From an uncultured Gammaproteobacteria bacterium (GTDB taxonomy: Bacteria > Pseudomonadota > Gammaproteobacteria > Pseudomonadales > UBA5518): a DNA stretch of 32,383 nt. The stretch covers positions 1-32,383 of the forward strand of contig CAIYPF010000086.1 of the NCBI GenBank assembly GCA_903928015.1. Direction: 5' to 3'. Numbering within the stretch: the stretch's first letter is position 1; each line of letters opens with the position of its first letter. Positions 14,513 through 22,258 of this stretch are shown one piece after another. The translations under genes were made by a program, and so were the position numbers. A model generated the notes under the pieces. The model was not told the origin of the DNA. It searched no databases and saw only the letters and a program-made list of their open reading frames with translations.

Positions 14513-17032
14513 TCAGTCGACGCGCCGGTAGAAAGAACGTTTCAGCCACTCCGTCGCCAGCACGTAGCCGGTGGTGATCGCGACCAGCGCCGCCATCATC
14601 GCCGGTGGCATGGGCACAAAGCCGAGCAGCGCAGCCCCTGGCAGGAAGGGAATCAGGAAGGCCGCGGGCACCAGCACCACCGTGCTGAGCAGCAGCATCC
14701 GCCCCGGGCGACTCAGGTAGAACCTCCGGCGTGTGCGCACCACCAGCGCCACCACCAACTCCGTCAGCAGCGATTCCACGAACCAGCCGGTGCGGAACAA
14801 CTCCGCCGACGCACTGAAGGCCCCGAGCAGCAATGCGAAGGTCAGCATGTCGAAGGCGGAACTGAGCGCGCCGAATTCGATCATGAAGCGGCGAATGAAA
14901 GTCATGTCCCAGCGGCGCGGTCGCTCCACGAGCTCCGGGTCGACGTTGTCGTCGGCAATGCCGATGGCGGGAATGTCCGAGAGGAAATTGTTCAGCAGGA
15001 TCTGTCCCGCCAGCAGCGGCAGGAAGGGCAGGAACAGCGAAGCGACCGCCATGCTCGCCATGTTGCCGAGGTTGGCGCTGGTGGTGGTGAGCACGTATTT
15101 CATGGTGTTGGCGAAGGTCTTGCGGCCCTCTTCGATGCCGCTGCGGATCACATCGAGGTGGCTGTCGAGCAGCACGAAATCCGCTGCCGCGCGCGCCACG
15201 TCCACGGCGTGCTCCACCGAGAGGCTGGTGTCCGCCGCGTGCATGGCCGGGGCGTCGTTCACGCCATCGCCGAGAAAGCCCACCACATGCCCCGTTTTTT
15301 TCAGCGAAAGCAGTATCCGTTCCTTCTGGTTGGGATCCACTTCGACGAATAGCGCCGTGCGCTCGGCGGCATGCCACAGTGCTTCGTCGTGCAACTCGTC
15401 GAGTTCGGCTCCGGTCAGCACCTGGTCTGCCGGCAATCCCACGAGCCGCGCGACGTGCTGTGACACGAGCTTGCCGTCGCCGGTGATGAGCTTCACCTGC
15501 ACGCCGAGTTTCGCGAGCGCGGCAATGGCCTCTGCCGCGCCTTCCTTGGGACTGTCGATGAAGGTCAGAAAACCCGCAAACCGCAGGTCTTTCTCGTCGT
15601 CCCGGCTGTAGAGCTGCTGCCGCTGCATGGGGCAGTCCGCAACCGCGAGAACACGTATGCCCTGAGCGCTCCAGCCGTCGTAGAGCCCCTGCAATTGCAT
15701 GCGCCTGGCACTGTCGAGCGGCGTGCCGTCGCCGAGCAGCGTGCAGTCCTCGAGCACGTGGCTGAAGGCACCTTTGGTGATGAGACGTATCCCGCTGTCT
15801 TCCTCCACCACCACGCTCACGCGTTTGCGCACGAAGTCGAAGGGAATCTCCGCGAGCTTGCGGCAGCCTGCCGCGTGCGTGCCGTTGGCGGAGAGGATGG
15901 CGTCGTCGAGCGCGCTCGGCAGCCCTGTTTCGAGGGCGGCGTTGATGGCAGCCATTGCCAGTACGTTTTCCGAGCTCGCGCCGTCCGCGTCCCAGGCGCC
16001 ATCGAGTTTCACCACACCCTCGGTGAGCGTGCCGGTCTTGTCGGTGCAGAGGATGTCCATGCTGCCGAGGTTTTCGATGGCCATCAGGTGGCGCACCAGC
16101 ACCCCGCGCTCGGCCATCGCGGCCGCGCCACGGGCCAGATTGACGGTGAGAATCGCGGGCAGGAGTTCGGGGCTCAGGCCCACGGCGAGCGCGATGGCGA
16201 AGAGCAGCGTCTCCACCGGAGGGCGCCCTTCGATCACGTGGGCGACGAAGACCAGCAACACCATCACCAGCATGGCGCTGGTGAGCATGTAGCCGAAGCG
16301 TCGCACGCCACGCTCGAATTCCGTTTCCGGCGGGCGAAGCGAGAGCCTCCCGGCGATATCGCCGAACTCCGTGGCCGCGCCGGTGGCCACCACCAGGCAC
16401 CGGGCCGTACCGCTGCGCACGTTGGTGCCCATGAACACGCAGTTCCGCCGCTTGGCGAGCGAGGCCGCTACGGCGCTGGTGCCTGCCTGCTTGCGCACCG
16501 GGAAGCTCTCGCCCGTCAGCACTGCCTCGCTGACATGGCACTCGGCCGCCTCGAGTATCACGGCGTCTGCGGGCACGATGCTGCCGGCTGAAAGCAGCAC
16601 CAGATCGCCCGGCACCACCTCCTCCACGGGTACCGATGTGCTCTGCCCGTCGCGGATCACGGTGGCGCGTGTCTTCACCCTCTTGCCGAGGGCCTCCGCA
16701 GCGGTTTGCGCGCTGTATTCCCGCGAGTAACCGATACCGACCGTCGCGAGCACGATCAGACCCACGATGGCCGCATCCACCCATTCGCCGCTCAGCGCCG
16801 AGATGACGGCGGCAAAGAGGAGCAGCAGCAGAAGCGGGCTGCGCAACTGATTCCAGAGCGCGAGAAGGCGGGTGTGGCGAGGCTTTCGGTTGATGTCGTT
16901 GGGGCCGAAGACGCGCAGGCGGCGCGCGGCTTCGTCGGTGTCAAGGCCAGCAGCGGTGCAATCGAGGGCGCGGAGGAGTTCCGGTTCCGCGAGCGACCAC
17001 CAGACGGGGATGCGTGGCGGGGCGTTGTCCAT
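14513..17032 (-). CDS. mgtA: Magnesium-translocating P-type ATPase, MgtA type
   Basis: About 839 residues. P-type ATPase signatures are clear: TGES (173-176), phosphorylation site CTDKTGTLTEG with Asp331, and GDGVNDAPA in the hinge. The fourth membrane helix carries GLSPELLPAIL (285-295), the form characteristic of Mg2+ importers of the MgtA/MgtB family. Two helices near 65-105, two around 250-295 and six towards the C-terminus give the usual ten. The protein imports Mg2+ across the inner membrane at the cost of ATP. GGAGG lies just before ATG 17032. It starts only 22 bp after the RTX gene ends, so they may share a transcript, an unusual pairing. I see no mgtA-type riboswitch leader because there is no room for one. 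Confidence 0.92.
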   Translation of the reverse strand: MDNAPPRIPVWWSLAEPELLRALDCTAAGLDTDEAARRLRVFGPNDINRKPRHTRLLALWNQLRSPLLLLLLFAAVISALSGEWVDAAIVGLIVLATVGIGYSREYSAQTAAEALGKRVKTRATVIRDGQSTSVPVEEVVPGDLVLLSAGSIVPADAVILEAAECHVSEAVLTGESFPVRKQAGTSAVAASLAKRRNCVFMGTNVRSGTARCLVVATGAATEFGDIAGRLSLRPPETEFERGVRRFGYMLTSAMLVMVLLVFVAHVIEGRPPVETLLFAIALAVGLSPELLPAILTVNLARGAAAMAERGVLVRHLMAIENLGSMDILCTDKTGTLTEGVVKLDGAWDADGASSENVLAMAAINAALETGLPSALDDAILSANGTHAAGCRKLAEIPFDFVRKRVSVVVEEDSGIRLITKGAFSHVLEDCTLLGDGTPLDSARRMQLQGLYDGWSAQGIRVLAVADCPMQRQQLYSRDDEKDLRFAGFLTFIDSPKEGAAEAIAALAKLGVQVKLITGDGKLVSQHVARLVGLPADQVLTGAELDELHDEALWHAAERTALFVEVDPNQKERILLSLKKTGHVVGFLGDGVNDAPAMHAADTSLSVEHAVDVARAAADFVLLDSHLDVIRSGIEEGRKTFANTMKYVLTTTSANLGNMASMAVASLFLPFLPLLAGQILLNNFLSDIPAIGIADDNVDPELVERPRRWDMTFIRRFMIEFGALSSAFDMLTFALLLGAFSASAELFRTGWFVESLLTELVVALVVRTRRRFYLSRPGRMLLLSTVVLVPAAFLIPFLPGAALLGFVPMPPAMMAALVAITTGYVLATEWLKRSFYRRVD

Positions 17033-17054
17033 TTGCCTCCCCGGTGGCCCGGAG

Positions 17055-19331
17055 TCAGTCGACGATGATGAAATCCGCTGCGACGAGAGATGGAGGTTTG
17101 CTGGTCAGCACCGCAACCGTCATCGCTGAACCTGTACCGTTGCCATCTGCGTCATAGTACAGCGTGCCCGTCGACTGGTCGTAAATCAGCCGGTCATCGG
17201 CGTCGGCCGCTGCGCTGCCGAGTCGCAGGGCTCCGGGGCCGATGGCTCCCGGCGCAAACCCGGTGAAGATGTCGTTGTCCAGGACCAGCTTGTCTACCGT
17301 GCTGCTGAAGTCCGTGACCTGATCGACGTTGCGGCTGCCCAGCAGGGAGTCGAAGCGGAACTGGTCTGCGCCGTCGCCGCCGGAGAGGGTGTCGAGGCCG
17401 AAACCGCCGGCCAGGGTGTCGTTGCCGATGCCACCCTGGAGATTGTCGTTGCCGCCACGGCCGAATAGCAGATCGTTGCCGCCGAGGCCCTTCAGCGTGT
17501 TGGCAAGGTCGTTGCCGCTGACACGGTTGTTCCCGGCATTGCCTGTTCCGTTCACGGCGCCGCTGCCGGTGATGCTGAGGTTCTCGACGTTCGCCCGGAG
17601 CGTGAACGAGACACCCGACTGCACGGCGTCGATGCCCTGCCCTGGCAGTTCTGTCACCACCTCGTCTGACTGGGACACGATGTAGACGTCGTTTCCTGCA
17701 CCGCCAGCGAGGTTGTCGCGGCCAGCCCCGCCCATCAGCGTGTCATTCCCCGCTCCTCCAATGAGCTGGTCGGCCCCTGCTCCGCCCGAGAGGGTGTCGT
17801 TGCCGAGTCCGCCTGAGAGGGTGTCCGCCGCGCTGCCACCGACAACCGTGTCATCGCCCGAGCCTCCGTCTACCGAGACGCCCGTGCTTCCGAGAGCGCC
17901 ACTGAAGCGGTCATTGCCGGACTCGAGCGATACGAGGCCGGTGATGGTTCCGCTGTTCTGCAGCACATCGTTGCCGATGCCGAGGTTCACGCCACCCTCG
18001 AGCGTGCCTGCGTTCACAACGTAGTCCGCACTGGCCGCCAGAATGTCTCCTGATTCCTCCAGATCGAGCAGGGTGAGTGTCCGTCCGCTGGCATCCTGTA
18101 TGAGCCCGGTCTCGGGGTCGATCGTGGCAGTGGTGCCGTCGGGGCGCGTGTAGCTGAGTGGGAAGCTGCCATCGACGGGGTGGTAGAGCCCGTCCTGCTG
18201 CAGTTCGAAGCGCGGCAGCAGATAGCCGGCGCCGGTTTCGGCTGCGATCTCCGGCAGCATCAGCACCGGTACCTCACCCAAGGGAGCGTAGAGCAGTGCC
18301 GTATCGAATGGCAGCGTGATATCGGTAGTCAGGGCGCTGGACGCAACGACATGGAGCAGGGACTCGTTTTCCGTGATGCTCGATATCGCCAGCAGGCCGC
18401 CCGAGATGAGTCCGCCGGCCGCGTTGTTGATGTCCACCGACGCGAGGAAGAAATGGATGCCCACGTCCACTCCGGAGATCGTGCCGGAGTTGAGGATGGC
18501 CCCGCGCGTGTAGTCGATGAGGCGGAGGCCGCAGCGCAGATCCGAACCCGCGCCGAATTCCCCGGAGGGGAGCTCGCTGCCGGTTTGCGAGATCGTTCCG
18601 GTGTTGGTCAGCAGAAGCCGGTCGCCTCCATTCGCGAACAAACCGTAGGAGCCGTTCAGGTTGCCCACGCCGGTGATGGTGCCCGCGTTGTCGATCGTCA
18701 CGGATCCGCCGCCCGTGCCGACGCCTCCGCGTACCCCGCGTATGACACCACCGGCGTCATTGCTGAGGTCGAGGACCAGCGTGTCGGAGGGCACGTCCGG
18801 CGCTGCCCCGGGCAGCGCTTGTGTGATGCCATCCGAGGGCGGCGCCAGCTTCAGGTAGCCCACGTTGAAATCCCGGCCCCAGTTGCCCGTGCCTTCGATG
18901 ATCCCGGAGTTGTGCACCACCGCAGACTGCGTGAGACGTATGCCGTCGTCGCCGCCGCTGATGCGACCGGCGTTGTCGATGACGGCATGGGTGGCGTTGG
19001 TCACAAAGACGCCGAAGCGGAGGTTGGTCTCTATGACGCCTGTCGAGCTGTTGCCGAGGGTTGCGACGCCACCGGTGTCGAACCGCACTGCCGACGAGGT
19101 GTACATATAGGGGGTCGATCCCACAGGCGCCGTGTCGGAGATCGAGCCGACGTTGCGGAGATTCGCGATATTGTTGACCGGAAACACGGTTGTAGCGCTG
19201 ATGCTGCCGTTGTTGATCAGGCCTGTCTTGCCGGCGACCGCGCCGTCGAAACTGCTGATGGAGCCCGCGTTCTCGAAGACCAGCGGATCGGCCGCATCCA
19301 GAGGATTGACGATTGATGAGGGGGCGCTCAT
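17055..19331 (-). CDS. Large RTX calcium-binding protein with beta-helix-like N-terminal repeats
   Basis: 758 residues, no N-terminal signal peptide. Residues 20-310 contain irregular repeats of the form N-x-G-x-I-x-G (NAGSIS, NNGSIS, NAGRISG, NSGIIEG, NAGTITG, NTGTIS, NSGTISG), suggesting a beta-helix as in adhesins. A second such stretch lies at 440-480. RTX nonapeptides of the GGxGxDxL type follow in two blocks, about 489-550 and 615-660, each binding Ca2+ between turns. The C-terminus (LIYDQSTGTLYYDADGNGTG to AADFIIVD) is typical of type I-secreted proteins with an uncleaved C-terminal signal. It is probably exported by an ABC-HlyD-TolC system encoded elsewhere. It is divergent from the amidohydrolase gene and lies upstream of mgtA. 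Likely a surface or matrix protein; no enzymatic domain seen. Confidence 0.9.
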   Translation of the reverse strand: MSAPSSIVNPLDAADPLVFENAGSISSFDGAVAGKTGLINNGSISATTVFPVNNIANLRNVGSISDTAPVGSTPYMYTSSAVRFDTGGVATLGNSSTGVIETNLRFGVFVTNATHAVIDNAGRISGGDDGIRLTQSAVVHNSGIIEGTGNWGRDFNVGYLKLAPPSDGITQALPGAAPDVPSDTLVLDLSNDAGGVIRGVRGGVGTGGGSVTIDNAGTITGVGNLNGSYGLFANGGDRLLLTNTGTISQTGSELPSGEFGAGSDLRCGLRLIDYTRGAILNSGTISGVDVGIHFFLASVDINNAAGGLISGGLLAISSITENESLLHVVASSALTTDITLPFDTALLYAPLGEVPVLMLPEIAAETGAGYLLPRFELQQDGLYHPVDGSFPLSYTRPDGTTATIDPETGLIQDASGRTLTLLDLEESGDILAASADYVVNAGTLEGGVNLGIGNDVLQNSGTITGLVSLESGNDRFSGALGSTGVSVDGGSGDDTVVGGSAADTLSGGLGNDTLSGGAGADQLIGGAGNDTLMGGAGRDNLAGGAGNDVYIVSQSDEVVTELPGQGIDAVQSGVSFTLRANVENLSITGSGAVNGTGNAGNNRVSGNDLANTLKGLGGNDLLFGRGGNDNLQGGIGNDTLAGGFGLDTLSGGDGADQFRFDSLLGSRNVDQVTDFSSTVDKLVLDNDIFTGFAPGAIGPGALRLGSAAADADDRLIYDQSTGTLYYDADGNGTGSAMTVAVLTSKPPSLVAADFIIVD

Positions 19332-19452
19332 GGTTGCTGGGCCTCTCGCCGGCTTTTTAGCACCTCAGGGTAGTCCGCGTTTGCCGCTCCTGCCGTGAGC
19401 TGCATCACGTTTTCGGTGACGCCACGCAGCATGGCCGGCGCTGGTGCCGCAG

Positions 19453-19461
19453 TGTGATAAT
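19453..19461 (+). promoter_or_regulatory. Extended -10 promoter element upstream of the amidohydrolase
   Basis: TGTGATAAT is an extended -10 (TGn plus GATAAT, five of six matches). No good -35 lies 17 nt upstream, as is common for extended -10 promoters. Transcription would start about 13 nt before ATG 19481. It lies in the 149-bp divergent region shared with the RTX gene. Confidence 0.4.
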
Positions 19462-19480
19462 CGACCAAACCTCCGGAACC

Positions 19481-20719
19481 ATGACCATGCGCAGACCCGT
19501 AACCCCGTTCATCCGGCGCGCCTGCGTCGTCGCTCTTTGCGTGATCTCGGCTGCCACCAGCGCCGCCGACCTCTGGCTCGCCAACGCCCGCGTCATCGAC
19601 GGCAGCGGAGCCCCGCCCACGGCTGCGCGTACGGTGCATGTGCAGGACGGCAAGGTCGTGGCCATCAGCAAGGCTTCAGCTCCCGCCGGCGCCATCGATC
19701 TGCGTGGCAGCTACCTGCTTCCGGGTTTCATAGATGCCCACACGCACATCGAAGACCCCGCCTCGGCAGAGCGCGCGCTGCGCTCGGGCGTCACCACTAC
19801 GCGTGTGCTGGGCGACGCCTACCTCAAAGCTCTCGCCACCCGTGACCTGGTGCGACAGGGCAACACGCCCGGCCCGGAGATGCTCGTCTCTGCCGGCCAC
19901 GTGCGACCCGTGCTCGGTGAAGCCTTCGTTCTCAGCTTTCCGCAGTTCGGCCGCTACCTGCACGCGCCACTCACCGGCGCCGACCAGGTGGCCGAGGTAG
20001 TGCGCGCGGTGATCGCCCGTGGCGCTGACGTGATCAAGGTCGGCGCCAGTGAGCGCGCCGGCTTGGCCAGCACCGATCCGCGCCGGCCCGAACTCAGCTT
20101 CGAGGAGATTTCCGCAGCCGTACGCGAGGCGAGCGCGAAGGGGCTCTTCGTGGCGGCGCACTCGCACGGCACCGGAGGCGTCAATGCGGCCGTGCGTGCG
20201 GGCGTGCGCAGCATCGAGCACGGCACTTACGCCGACGAGGCCACGCTGCAATTGATGCTGCAGAAAGGCACGTTCTGGGTACCCACTCTCGCGGTGATGA
20301 GTCCGCTCGGTGATCCGCGCGGCGACAAGGCCGAGGACATCGCACTCCAACTGCGCACCTACCACATGATGAAACCCCTGCGTGAGGGCGTGCGACGTGC
20401 GCATGCGCTCGGCATTCCCGTGGCCACCGGCACCGATGGCACCTACGGCGACGGAGACGCAACCGCGCGCATCCGCATCGCCCACGAGATCGAGGAACTC
20501 GTGAAGTGCGGCTACACACCGCTCGAGGCCATCACCGCTGCCACTGCCACAGCCGCGCGTCTGCTGGGCGTCGACGCGCGCACCGGCACCATCGTGCCCG
20601 GCAAGGAGGCCGATCTGCTTGTGGTGGACCGCAACCCGCTTGAAGACACGACCACGCTTTTCGAGCCGATGATGGTGGTGAGCAACGGTGATGTCGTGCT
20701 GAACCGCATCGGCCTCTGA
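19481..20719 (+). CDS. Exported metal-dependent amidohydrolase
   Basis: About 412 residues with a signal peptide (residues 11-29, cleavage near TSAA). Amidohydrolase-superfamily metal ligands are present: HTH (His87, His89 in GFIDAHTHI), a probable bridging Lys186 in DVIKVGAS, His227 in AAHSHG, His247 in IEHGTY and Asp319 in GTDG. The architecture and the closing PGKEADLLVVDRNPL match imidazolonepropionase/prolidase-like family members that hydrolyse cyclic amides or dipeptides. I prefer ATG 19481 (GGA 5 nt upstream) over an earlier ATG at 19454, which overlaps the promoter element. A 42-bp gap separates it from the TolC-like gene, so they may be one transcript. Substrate unknown. Confidence 0.87.
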   Translation: MTMRRPVTPFIRRACVVALCVISAATSAADLWLANARVIDGSGAPPTAARTVHVQDGKVVAISKASAPAGAIDLRGSYLLPGFIDAHTHIEDPASAERALRSGVTTTRVLGDAYLKALATRDLVRQGNTPGPEMLVSAGHVRPVLGEAFVLSFPQFGRYLHAPLTGADQVAEVVRAVIARGADVIKVGASERAGLASTDPRRPELSFEEISAAVREASAKGLFVAAHSHGTGGVNAAVRAGVRSIEHGTYADEATLQLMLQKGTFWVPTLAVMSPLGDPRGDKAEDIALQLRTYHMMKPLREGVRRAHALGIPVATGTDGTYGDGDATARIRIAHEIEELVKCGYTPLEAITAATATAARLLGVDARTGTIVPGKEADLLVVDRNPLEDTTTLFEPMMVVSNGDVVLNRIGL

Positions 20720-20761
20720 TCGCAATCCGGGCCGCGCTCTCCCGCCTGCCGGAGCCGAACG

Positions 20762-22258
20762 ATGTACCGAACCTCCGCCGCGCTGTTGTGCCTCGCTCTC
20801 TTTCTGGGAGCCTGCGCACCCCTGCCGTCGGTCGACGGGCGCGCCGGCGCGGCGTCCGATCTCGCAGCTCATGGCCGCGATCCGGGCGATCCGCAGGCTC
20901 TGGAGGCCTTGCTCGCCGGGCTCGCGGGGCAGCCACTTTCCGCCGACACGGCGATCCGTATCGCGCTCTTGAACAACCCCGAACTGCAGGCCAGTTACGC
21001 GCGGCTCGGATTTGCCGCAGCCGATGTCTACGAGGCCGCGCGGCCACGCAATCCTTCCCTGTCGGTCTCGGTGCTGCTGCCCGATGAGGGCAATGCCTCC
21101 AATCAGGTTGGCGTGGGCATTTCGCAGCACGTCACGGAGTTGCTCATGCTCGGTGCCCGGACGCGTCTCGCCGAGGGGGAATACGAACGCGTGCGGCAAC
21201 TGATCGGCGCCAGTGCGCTGGAGGTGGCTGCCGACACCGAGGCGGCGTACCTGCGGGTGGCGAGCGCGGCGCAGATGGTCTCGGTGCGCGAGGCCGTGGC
21301 ACGCGCCGCAAATACCTCTGCCGGTCTCGCGCAGCGTGTCTTCGAGGCAGGCAACGCGAGCCGCCTGGAATTGACGCTGGAAAAAGCCGCCGCCGCCGAT
21401 GCCGCGCTCGCCCTGATGCAAGCGCGTGCGGAGGTGTCGGCCGCCCGTGCAGCGCTCAACCGTCTGCTCGGCCCGGGCGCCGGCGACGACGCATGGCGCG
21501 TCACGACAACGCTGGCGCAATTGCCTGCCGCCGACGATGCGGTCGAGGATCTGTTGACGCTTGCCGACCGGAGCCGTCTGGATCTTGCAGCCGCCCGTGC
21601 CGATGTCCGCCTGCGCGCCGACGCCCTGGGCCTCACGCGTCGCTTCAGGCTGTTGGGCGAGGTGGATGCAGGCGTCTCCACCGAGCGCGAGACCGACGGG
21701 TCCCGGATCACAGGGCCTTCCATCGGCCTGCAATTGCCGCTCTTCGACCGTGGGGCGGGCAGGATCGCGCGCGCGCAGGCGCAATTGCAGCAGTCCGAGG
21801 CGGCGCTGCGCGCCCTGGAGGTGGATATCACTGCCTCCGTGCGAGCCAGAGCCGCCGAGCTCGCTTCCGCGCGTGAGAGGGAAGAGCAATACCGCAGTGT
21901 GCTGCTGCCGCTGCGTGAGGAGATCGTCGGCCTGATGCAGCGGCAGGTGAATTTCATGCTTGATGACCCTGCGCGGCTGCTGCTCGCCCGCCAGCAACAG
22001 TACGAGGACTACGGCGCGTATCTGCAGACCGTGCGTGATTACTGGCTCGCGCGCGTGGAGCTTGCGCGTGCTGTCGGTACTGCGCTGCCGGGAGTCGTGC
22101 AGGCAGCCCCCACTGCAGCCGATGCACCCTCCAGCCCTGCCGATGCGTCCCACCAGGGCATGAATCACGAAGGCATGAATCACGAAGGCATGAACCACGG
22201 CTCCATGCACCATCAGGACATGGACCATAACGCCACTGGCAGCGGTGAACCGCGATGA
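20762..22258 (+). CDS. TolC-family outer-membrane lipoprotein with Met/His-rich metal-binding tail
   Basis: 498 residues. A lipoprotein signal with lipobox LGAC (Cys18) is followed by two TolC/OEP repeats, each with long amphipathic helices (for example AAAADAALALMQARAEVSAA), as in CusC/CzcC-type factors. The last 38 residues are unusual: five Met and seven His in a run of NHEGM-like units, resembling copper-binding stretches of CopB/PcoB and CopA proteins. The tail would lie on the periplasmic side in a TolC-fold protein. No RND pump or membrane-fusion gene adjoins; instead the stop overlaps the start of a multicopper oxidase by 4 nt (ATGA). Most likely part of copper tolerance, either as an efflux duct with a distant partner or as a copper-buffering outer-membrane protein. 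Confidence 0.88.
   Translation: MYRTSAALLCLALFLGACAPLPSVDGRAGAASDLAAHGRDPGDPQALEALLAGLAGQPLSADTAIRIALLNNPELQASYARLGFAAADVYEAARPRNPSLSVSVLLPDEGNASNQVGVGISQHVTELLMLGARTRLAEGEYERVRQLIGASALEVAADTEAAYLRVASAAQMVSVREAVARAANTSAGLAQRVFEAGNASRLELTLEKAAAADAALALMQARAEVSAARAALNRLLGPGAGDDAWRVTTTLAQLPAADDAVEDLLTLADRSRLDLAAARADVRLRADALGLTRRFRLLGEVDAGVSTERETDGSRITGPSIGLQLPLFDRGAGRIARAQAQLQQSEAALRALEVDITASVRARAAELASAREREEQYRSVLLPLREEIVGLMQRQVNFMLDDPARLLLARQQQYEDYGAYLQTVRDYWLARVELARAVGTALPGVVQAAPTAADAPSSPADASHQGMNHEGMNHEGMNHGSMHHQDMDHNATGSGEPR
22157..22201 (+). repeat. 15-bp tandem repeat encoding Met-His units
   Basis: Three consecutive 15-bp units beginning GGCATGAATCACGAA encode G-M-N-H-E. The first two are identical and the third is slightly diverged. 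The repeat lies in the TolC-like gene and looks like recent in-frame expansion of a metal-binding pentapeptide. Confidence 0.75.

Noticed and set aside
14367..16784. 805-codon minus-strand frame overlapping the mgtA-type gene
   Set aside because: Arg/Gly-rich composition with no domain, while the other minus-strand frame encodes a complete P-type ATPase.
19676..22228. 850-codon minus-strand frame across the amidohydrolase and TolC-like genes
   Set aside because: Two well-supported plus-strand genes occupy the region; the long frame results from high GC and shows His/Arg/Gly-rich shadow composition.
20762..22258. TolC-like protein as the export channel for the RTX protein
   Set aside because: It is separated from the RTX gene by a divergent amidohydrolase, has a metal-binding tail and is coupled to a copper oxidase; no ABC transporter or HlyD gene is present.
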